The notes under the pieces are model-generated. The model made no database searches and was not told where the DNA came from. It was given only the letters and a program-made list of their open reading frames with translations. Shown one piece after another: positions 59,101 through 64,000 of a stretch of DNA of 64,000 nucleotides. The stretch spans positions 786,021-850,020 of the forward strand of contig CABFPE010000221.1 in NCBI GenBank assembly GCA_900660155.1, in the 5' to 3' direction. Source of the DNA: Hofstenia miamia. Lineage: Eukaryota > Xenacoelomorpha > Acoela > Hofsteniidae. Position numbers and translations under genes: made by a program. Position 1 is the stretch's first letter. Each line of letters opens with the position of its first letter.

Positions 59101-60164
59101 GTCCTCCCTCTGTGTATTTGCCAAGGCCCTTTCCTTCATTCAGAGAGATCAGCTCCCAACTGTGTGCCAAGAGCACATGCACTGTTGGGGTGACTGAGAT
59201 CCACTTCGAATAAACGTCACCGATAATTCTACGTCATCAGAGGGTAATGTTGTAAGATTAAAGTAGAAATGAAAAGCAATTAAACAAATCAAAATAATTA
59301 TAACATGGGGGTGTCCTTGAGTGACTCTACACAATAGATCATACAAAGTGGTAAAATATTGAAAAAAAAAGTTCGTACATAAGATTTATACTCAAAATAG
59401 CCAAAAAGAATATGCCAAATAGTTGTTCTGTACTTCCTAAATGCCTGAACCGTATTTTATTGTAATTTTCAGCCTATTTTACCTATAGAAATCATGTTTT
59501 TAAGTATAATTTTCAAATTATAACCAAATGTCCCCATACCCCCACCTAAACGCCTCACTGTGATAAGAATACATGATTAATTTTTTCTTCCAGCAGAGTT
59601 TTTTCAATATTTTCAAAACAACTTCTTTCATAACAAACATCAGATTGCTTGCACAAAAGTTACGCTATCTTAAATTTCTGTTTTCGCGAAACTAGTACAA
59701 GCCAAGTCCCCTAAAATTATGTCTCGGATTTCTTGTAAGTCTGATTATTTTCATTGGTCCGAGTCAATCAATGGAATTATTTTTCGTAATTATATTGACA
59801 TCCTCGATATTTGTTGTTAACACGATTTTTGTCTTTAAATTTGTTAATTTTTATATAATTTTGTTTTTGCATGCAGGTAAAAGTTTTTCTTGCAGAAGTG
59901 GACAACGTTTTATAAAATACACTCTTTGCATGTATTCTAAATTTTCTCATTAATTTTAATAAAATGCACATCAAACTTCAATGTTATTAGCTAATACAAA
60001 TACTTTCTTTATTTCAGGGTTTTAATTCATTTTTTTCAATTAATTAAAAAATATTTTAGAGCAAAGTTAAGCTTCAATATGATGATGCAGAAGTCAATGG
60101 AAAAGACATAAACGAGTCTTCCAATGAAGCCCTCAGTGATCAAGACGAATCTGTTGCAACATAA
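42694..60164 (+). CDS. SREK1: SREK1-like splicing factor (two RRMs plus RS domain), 11 coding exons
   Basis: Nuclear SR-related splicing regulator; in vertebrates SREK1 (SFRS12/SRrp86) modulates SR-protein activity in splice-site choice. All exon phases agree and the spliced CDS is 1326 nt, 441 residues. RRM1 spans about residues 4-80 (RNP2 VVWVQNV; PIPVSSKHFFIKY corresponds to human PLPVSS plus RNP1; then IPDED). A Pro-rich linker follows to about 143. RRM2 runs from about 144 to 230 (LRRTVYVEKL, GEVMYVRMAEPE, GAYVEF, KIKVHHSTSAITKP). A charged helix (DEEEAEEKIKSAV) covers about 238-266, an RS domain with many RS, SR and RH pairs about 267-405, and an acidic tail ending DQDESVAT. An in-frame TGA two codons before the ATG fixes the start. 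Human SREK1 is longer (about 500 residues), mainly through its Lys/Glu/Arg-rich C-terminal half, which is short here. Exon list: see separate entries. Confidence 0.93.
43597..44225 (+). mobile_element. LINE fragment C (different RT family) in SREK1 intron 1
   Basis: The translation gives DISKAFDRLLHSILDKF, LFGFDADFIKLFRS, then in another frame INSSISSAFVSSGAPQGF (usually SGVPQGS) and INGLPQYVPNLSCLVYVDT, where the YADDT active site has lost a residue, followed by an NPTKTFG-like block. These are RT motifs of a Jockey/CR1-type LINE, more GC-rich than fragments A and B and clearly another family. Same strand as SREK1. Frameshifted and truncated at both ends. Confidence 0.82.
44225..44950 (-). 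pseudogene. unidentified coding-like remnant, minus strand
   Basis: On the minus strand 44482-44222 is open for about 90 codons (LLVWDGNHLLNKEHPNF, SLRNPDISYTNDASSLFRA, HHLLSKAQRNTTESLL), and 44940-44749 for 63 codons in another frame. The composition is coding-like and unlike the AT-rich intron around it. It abuts LINE fragment C tail to tail and may be part of another retroelement; I do not recognise the protein. Confidence 0.4.
44931..45163. mobile_element. 233 bp MITE with AAAGCAAAACAACTTAAG ends
   Basis: AAAAGCAAAACAACTTAAGT at 44933-44952 and its inverse ACTTAAGTTGTTTTGCTTT at 45142-45160. A third copy, TTTTAAGTTGTTTTGCTTTA at 44974-44993, is inverted relative to the left end and makes a local hairpin. 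No clear target duplication. Confidence 0.7.
45164..45739. other. SREK1 intron 1, remaining part
   Basis: Nothing recognised besides AT-rich intronic sequence. The start of this intron (42807-43590) holds a strong unused acceptor at 42980, described in the findings. Confidence 0.5.
45740..45873 (+). CDS. SREK1: SREK1 coding exon 2
   Basis: Completes RRM1 (NSPIPVSSKHFFIKYES to MLVIVRFFK). Acceptor TTTTTTAG, donor GTAAAT. Enters phase 2, leaves phase 1. Followed by a 40-nt intron. Confidence 0.93.
45914..45978 (+). CDS. SREK1: SREK1 coding exon 3
   Basis: DSIPDEDTALELVGAH, matching the IPDE-A-L motif after RRM1 in vertebrate SREK1. Acceptor GAATTTTAG, donor GTTTGT; leaves in phase 0. Confidence 0.9.
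46822..46974 (+). CDS. SREK1: SREK1 coding exon 4
   Basis: 51 codons: Pro-rich linker (ELPQPPPVPASMNL) and the first strand of RRM2 (EQLRRTVYVEKLNAK), close to human DEIRRTVYVGNLN. Phase 0 on both sides. Confidence 0.92.
46975..48912. other. SREK1 intron 4, no element recognised
   Basis: AT-rich, no open frame or repeat that I can name. Confidence 0.5.
48913..49115 (+). CDS. SREK1: SREK1 coding exon 5
   Basis: Body of RRM2: MTDERVLDFFSQAGEV, YVRMAEPE, then a Lys-rich insertion (KHSKKDKEA) and GAYVEFK (RNP1). Donor GTTAGT; leaves in phase 2. Confidence 0.92.
49485..49749. mobile_element. 265 bp MITE with CTAATACCTCCCTCT ends
   Basis: CTAATACCTCCCTCTATGTA at 49485 and the inverse of the right end, CTAATACCTCCCTCTCCGTA, match in 15 straight bases. 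TA on both sides within (TA)n. The right half repeats CCCTCTATGTAG twice. The CTCCCTC core recalls Stowaway-type MITEs of the Tc1/mariner superfamily. It lies in SREK1 intron 5 beside the second gap. Confidence 0.88.
49776..50079. other. assembly gap (304 N) between (TA)n runs
   Basis: Flanked by TA repeats at 49750-49775 and 50082-50113; lies in SREK1 intron 5, so no coding exon known to be lost. Confidence 1.
50114..51236. other. SREK1 intron 5, right part
   Basis: AT-rich with no recognised element; a GATTTAAATC-like inverted pair near 50560-50625. Confidence 0.4.
51237..51367 (+). CDS. SREK1: SREK1 coding exon 6
   Basis: End of RRM2 (VHHSTSAITKPLYRD; human has NHSNNAIVKP) and the charged helix EEEAEEKIKSAVDLYK. 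Uses the acceptor TTATTTAG at 51236 rather than the nearer-looking CACAG at 51225, which would break the frame. Leaves in phase 1; donor GTTTCA is weak. Confidence 0.85.
51655..52045. other. possible old hAT-like insertion in SREK1 intron 6
   Basis: Left CAGGCAGGGGTCTACAATTA near 51658 and right GACGGCAGGTCCCTA near 52025 face each other, and ACAATAATTG/CAATTATTGT words recur inverted inside (about 51690, 51770, 51950). Ends are imperfect. It overlaps a candidate exon at 51814-51868 (acceptor TTTTCAG, donor GTAAAC) which I did not accept. Confidence 0.3.
52158..52221 (+). CDS. SREK1: SREK1 coding exon 7
   Basis: Start of the RS domain: GRSSRHSPSPLRIRTRRS. Acceptor TATTTTAG, donor GTACCA. Phase matches exon 6 directly. 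The 39-nt intron that follows is in frame and free of stops. Confidence 0.85.
52261..52356 (+). CDS. SREK1: SREK1 coding exon 8
   Basis: RS-rich: GVRSPRRSPTRHLSPYRRS and RSPHYSSG. Acceptor CTACTTTTAG, donor GTACTT; phase 2 in and out. Confidence 0.85.
53022..53355. repeat. 334 bp direct duplication, copy 1 (ends at a single N)
   Basis: Identical by eye to 53543-53876, starting AAATAAACGATATACGGCGT. The copy stops exactly at the N at 53356. In SREK1 intron 8. Confidence 0.95.
53543..53876. repeat. 334 bp direct duplication, copy 2
   Basis: Second copy, 521 bases downstream; it continues without a break into intron 8. The 186 bases between (53357-53542) are unique. Confidence 0.95.
54369..54581 (+). 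CDS. SREK1: SREK1 coding exon 9 (core RS domain)
   Basis: 71 codons of RS/RH/KR repeats: RRYRSRSRSPYYRHRSHS at the start and KKRKHRSRSRSK at the end. An overlapping open frame starting at 54341 is only a shadow. Acceptor TTTATTTAG, donor GTAAGT. Confidence 0.92.
55939..55987 (+). CDS. SREK1: SREK1 coding exon 10
   Basis: Short basic exon KRKHRSRDRSKKKSQG. Acceptor ACTTTTAG, donor GTAATA; enters phase 2, leaves phase 0. Confidence 0.85.
55988..57254. other. SREK1 intron 10, left part
   Basis: No recognised exon or element. An open frame at 56590-56787 has no splice context or homology that I can see. Confidence 0.4.
57255..59780. mobile_element. possible pogo/Tigger-like element in SREK1 intron 10
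   Basis: After TATA, CAGGCAAACCCGCCTAAGTC at 57255 and four TAAGTCGGA-type repeats by 57362 match the terminal style of pogo/Tigger elements (CAGGCAAACC, multiple AAGTCGG). A degenerate inverted counterpart, with GACTCGGACCAA, CAGACTTACAAG and GGGACTTGG on the minus strand, is seen at about 59700-59775. The right end is not clean, so the outer limit is a guess. About 2.5 kb would suit the family, but I could not recognise its transposase. Confidence 0.4.
58882..59139 (-). pseudogene. unidentified remnant with zinc-knuckle-like CKELGHYTVSC
   Basis: An 85-residue minus-strand open stretch containing FVRFYRQNLAHKVNQQ, LEDCLTRLWLQSDPGI and SRCKELGHYTVSCPQKK. C-x4-H-x4-C is the second half of a CCHC zinc knuckle; the first Cys is not visible. 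It could come from a retroelement or a host gene; family not recognised. Confidence 0.35.
60060..60164 (+). CDS. SREK1: SREK1 last coding exon with stop
   Basis: SKVKLQYDDAEVNGKD and onward to DQDESVAT, stop TAA. An acidic tail of 34 residues, phase 0. The acceptor ATATTTTAG follows a 4.07 kb intron, so its linkage rests on frame and composition rather than on homology. Confidence 0.75.
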   Translation, partial: SKVKLQYDDAEVNGKDINESSNEALSDQDESVAT

Positions 60165-60640
60165 TTTATGCGTTTTCTGTGTTTGTTTTTTCCTATTTTG
60201 TTAAGAGAAATATTATATTTGCCTGTGTTCCATTTTCGTCACACTACATTTTTTATTCATATTTATTGAAATAGGCATATTAATATGCACTTGGTGTGTC
60301 TATAACATTAAATTTATCAAAATATTTCGATTGCACCATATTTAAAGATAGTGAAATATTTACTCCAGTATGTAATACGTTTGAATTTTCTAAATTACAT
60401 CAATTTGTGCCTTTATTAAATTATCTCTACCTTAGCAAGCCTTTATTTTATGAGTCTAAACTTATATGTATCAGTGGTGCAGTGTATGCCAAATTGCCTA
60501 GTGTATGGTAGGAAAACTATTTCTGTCTAATTGCAATTTACAAACCAATAATTGAAATATTAAAAATTGATAAAAATGAACAAACAAGTAGAATTATGTA
60601 CAGTGCTGGCCTGTTTAAGGCAATGGATGTTTCAAACACT
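60165..60640 (+). other. SREK1 3' untranslated region and downstream flank
   Basis: AT-rich, no other gene seen. Confidence 0.4.
60307..60312 (+). terminator. possible SREK1 poly(A) signal ATTAAA
   Basis: The first ATTAAA after the stop codon, 143 bases downstream. In AT-rich DNA this is weak evidence. Confidence 0.3.
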
Positions 60641-60644
60641 GTTT

Positions 60645-61375
60645 AAAACTACTACGTTTGAATCCTCTCGCAACAGCTTCCAAGCACAGCAAAAATGCAA
60701 TTAATTCACACATTAATACTAAGCCACTTTAATTATGGAAACATACTGTATACCGACATAAATTAACAACTTTTGAATAAATTCAATTTGCAAATAAAAT
60801 GGGCTATAAAAATAGCAGTTAATCATATTTATAACAGAAATCAAGAGATTAACAAAAACTTTTCTAAATCCAAAATGCATTATTTATAAAAATATATTAA
60901 CTACTTTTTTAAAGTATTTAATAACATTGTTCCATACCACAAATCCAACTTTCTGTCCTCTAAAATATTGCTTAGACATAATCATAGAATCCTAAAAATT
61001 AGACCTCTTCCAAATAAGAAATTAATGAAAAATTAATTTCTCAACACATCAATAAATATATGGAATAATTTACCTAAATCTATAAAACAAATAAATTAAG
61101 AGTATTCAAAAACGAAATTAAAAAATACTTCAGTAGTTATACAAAGGAAAATCTTGAATACAAATCGCGAGGTTTTAAATTTTATAATAGTGATTATTCA
61201 ATAGACCGCATCTAACCTAAATTCGCTAGTAATTGTAATTATTTTTATAAATATCTTTGTATGCGTTTTGTTCCTTTATTTCTATTGTTTGACGCTATTT
61301 AGTTGTAAAAAGTATGTTATATTGTAAAAAGCAACTCTAAATATAGATATTTCATTTCATTTAGTGCTTACCTGT
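60645..61375 (+). mobile_element. LINE fragment D, same family as A, with 3' tail
   Basis: Plus-strand frames give LPSTAKMQLIHTLILSHFN then YGNILYTDIN, WAIKIAVNHIYNRN, FNNIVPYHKSNFLSS, LLRHNHRILKIRPLP, and INIWNNLPKSIKQI. This is the C-terminal part of a CR1/L2-like RT and aligns with fragment A (LLLSHFNYANILYTDIN, WAIKVAVNN). The copy ends in ATATTTCATTTCATTTA, a short ATTTC tail. 5' truncated, with several stops and frame changes. Confidence 0.82.
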
Positions 61376-61439
61376 ATGAAACGAAAAATGAATGTTAGTA
61401 AATTTAAAATCATTAAATAATTTTAATAGTTTTACTGTA

Positions 61440-61575
61440 AAATCTTAATTATTTGTAACAATAGTAAATTCAGAGAGAATTATTTGTGAAAGTGACAAAG
61501 ACTTTGTAAGTAGAAATATATTTGAATGTTTTTGTTAAAAGTATTAAAAATCTTTAGAAATGCTCAACCTTTTTT
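61440..61575 (+). mobile_element. LINE fragment E, earlier part of the same family
   Basis: GACTTTGTAAGTAGAAATAT and TTTGAATGTTTTTGTT with following TTAAAAATCTTTAG match 925-985 of fragment A, which lies 5' of the RT core. It stands after the tail of fragment D, so it is a separate truncated insertion or rearranged piece. Confidence 0.6.
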
Positions 61576-62277
61576 ATTAAGTAATTGCTGCTATATAGCA
61601 AATTTTACATATTGAAGTGTTTCTAATAACAAAAAAATTAAACATCAAAAATTTGTCTGTGTTGATTTGGGCATCAATGAAACTTAAACCGTGATTTTTT
61701 TGGTTAAACTTGAGAAGAACGATTTTGCAATCAAATGGACAGTGACCATGAATGCACACCTCCCAATGATCTATTTTCCATTAGTTAAATCAATCAGCAA
61801 TGGTCAGCTACAATTCTGTGATGCAATTCTATCAGGTACGATTAATTGTGGCTGGAAACTCTATTGGATACGTTATACTGACTTAAATGTATGAATTTAT
61901 CATATGAATATGTATTTGGAAAACTAATAAATGAGCAGAGCACAATAGATCAATATTATACATGACAATATGGATAAAAAATCGAAAATGTTTTTTACTA
62001 GATTTTAAGAGCATGTATAATTGTAATATATTTGAATTAATTGCACAGGCACATTTGCATACAATTGTTGCGTATTTCAAAGATTAGAAATTGATTTGGT
62101 GTCTGTGTGGTACATGTAGTTTAAGAATCCCTAATTCTATTTAGTTTGAATGCTAATATAAACTAGCAGCAATTACATAATTTCAAATTGCTATTAACAT
62201 AAAAAATGATAAAACTGTCAATATGATAATCAAACCTAAGTAGTGTACATAAGGCAGGGCTCGCCCCAATGGGACAC
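61576..62277. other. intergenic stretch, no recognised gene
   Basis: An open frame at 61691-61894 (FAIKWTVTMNAHLPMIYF and on) lacks homology and splice support. Confidence 0.4.
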
Positions 62278-62689
62278 CCTGAAGTTCTCGTAAAAATGAA
62301 CTGACTCACAAATATCAAGGAGCAGTTTAATTAGTGATTCACATACTTGACATTATTAAGTTTGCTGACTAATGGATTTCAAGGAGAATTTTAATTAGTG
62401 ATTCACTGCTTTGTGACATTTACTGGGTGAATCATTTTTGTAAAATATATGAGGGTCTGATTTTTACAATGATTCATATACATGTTGGAGCCATTTTAGT
62501 TTACAATGATTCATAATCGTGTGCTTTGCTATAGTGACCAATTTATGTGGCTAATTTCATTACATGTATTTTTGTTAATATACCTGGCTATATCAAACGT
62601 TATTTAGTTTGCATGCTTACACATTGTTTGCTAATACATTTCCTATCCATAAAAATTCCTCATGTTTTGATTGTTTACTGGGGTCAATG
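62278..62689. repeat. terminal duplication, copy 1
   Basis: Starts CCTGAAGTTCTCGTAAAAAT. Recurs at 63548-64000 with a few substitutions and a 41-base difference near 62630. Confidence 0.93.
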
Positions 62690-63546
62690 TACAATGTTTA
62701 ACACGTTTTGTGAATCTTACTTTACATGCAAAGGCTACATATTGTTTTGCTAATATACGTGATTTTTCCATTGTAAAAATTCCATTTGTTTTGATAATAT
62801 TCAATTACAGAAAAATGAGAAATATTTTGTTACATGTGTAATACACAATAAAAACAAGCTATCTTTAGCGAAAAGTAAACACAGAGGGTTATGCATTAAA
62901 GCAAGTTAACATTACATACACGTGAAATATAGACTTACATGTTAAAATCAAAACATGGTTTTATGCATAAAGATTAATTTTGCTTCCTAAAAATTATACA
63001 TGCAATGTTATTAATAGAATGTATACACATACAACTCTTTTTGTTGAAGTTGCTCCTGCAAAAAAGCGTTCATTACATTTGTTAAGATTGATTGACAGCT
63101 ACTAATTGATGAGTCATAGACCATTGTTAATTAATGAATAATAAGGGGCGTGGTTACAGGATGGAGTTAATTGTGTATCACATAATCAATCTATGAATAT
63201 TTTTAAAATTTACATGTGTACATGTTGGAGAATTTGTTATATATGGTACTAAACTTAATGAATAATTGTACTGACATTATATCTCTCTATTAATATGGGA
63301 TTGTATTGAATCCAGTCAAGTCTATGACGTATCATGATCATGATATTTGGGGGGATATTTTCCCCATATATACATATAGTTTACATAAACGTTTTATGGA
63401 GAGTTTAATTGTAGAGGTTGTCTTCTTATTTATTGTGGTAAGTCATTTTTATGCTTTGAAATGAGAAATTCTCTTTGTATGTTGGAGATTTCAATGCTTT
63501 ATAACACATAGCAGGGCTTTCTATTGTATCACTAACTGACATAACT
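62690..63546. other. unique spacer between the two copies
   Basis: AT-rich, no gene; GTTACATGTGTA and TACATGTTGGAG words recur in it and in the copies. Confidence 0.4.
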
Positions 63547-63547
63547 N

Positions 63548-64000
63548 CCTGAAGTTCTCGTAAAAATGAACTGACTCACAAATATCAAGGAGCAGTTTAA
63601 TTAGTGATTCACATACTTGACATTATTAAGTTTGCTGACTAATGGATTTCAAGGAGAATTTTAATTAGTGATTCACTGCTTTGTGACATTTACTGGGTGA
63701 ATCATTTTTGTAAAATATATGAGGGTCTGATTTTTACAATGATTCATATACATGTTGGAGCCATTTTAGTTTACAATGATTCATAATCGCGTGCTTTGCT
63801 ATAGTGACCAATTTATGTGGCTAATTTCATTACATGTATTTTTGTTAATATACCTGGCTATATCACACGTTATTTAGTTTGCATGCTTACACTTGTTTGT
63901 ATACATAGGGTTTACATTGCATTTGTGATGATGCATTGCTGGCTAATATTTTTCCTATCCATAAAAATTCCTCATGTTTTGATTGTTTACTGGGGTCAAT
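63548..64000. repeat. terminal duplication, copy 2 (begins after a single N)
   Basis: Begins immediately after the N at 63547 and runs off the window. It carries about 41 extra bases around 63900-63945 relative to copy 1. Confidence 0.93.

Noticed and set aside
1-64000. tRNA, rRNA, snRNA genes and CRISPR arrays
   Set aside because: I looked for A/B-box and T-loop-like motifs and regular spacer arrays and saw none that would stand.

Overview
The window is AT-rich animal DNA carrying one clearly identifiable host gene and a dense load of decayed transposons. Introns with GT/AG borders, a two-RRM splicing factor with an RS domain, CR1/L2-like LINE fragments, many TA-flanked Tc1/mariner elements and short CCCTAA runs point to a metazoan, probably an invertebrate. 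I cannot fix the phylum. A 17 kb block almost free of CpG suggests a genome that methylates its DNA. The scaffold has two long N gaps and three single-N joins; all three copy-pair duplications lie at such joins or gaps.

Layout. 0-8.6 kb is intergenic with two LINE reverse transcriptase fragments. 8.67-13.2 kb is a transposon nest: an IR/DR Tc1 element, a 0.65 kb fold-back element, a compact GC-rich DD34E element, a gap, and a 0.58 kb deletion derivative, joined by (TA)n runs. 13.2-25.5 kb holds a 38 bp palindrome with a 7 bp target duplication, a 1.2 kb element with 300 bp inverted ends, a DD34E relic, a nearly whole DD37E element, and two probable coding exons (15268-15380 and 21103-21610) of an unidentified gene. 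The second exon encodes an 18-nt-period Thr/Glu repeat. 25.5-42.3 kb is the CpG desert. It has no live gene, but carries two decayed pieces of a BED/hAT-type transposase-like protein on opposite strands.

42.7-60.2 kb is the plus-strand gene for SREK1 (splicing regulatory glutamic acid/lysine-rich protein 1). I could assemble 11 coding exons whose phases all agree, giving a 441-residue protein: RRM1, a Pro-rich linker, RRM2, a charged helix, an RS domain and an acidic tail. Two introns are only 40 and 39 nt; the others are 0.8-4 kb and hold LINE, MITE and pogo-like sequence. 60.6-61.6 kb has another LINE copy, and the end of the window is a 412/453 bp duplication beginning at a single N.

The transposase remnants are mutually independent insertions, and SREK1 is the only gene I would treat as functional with confidence.
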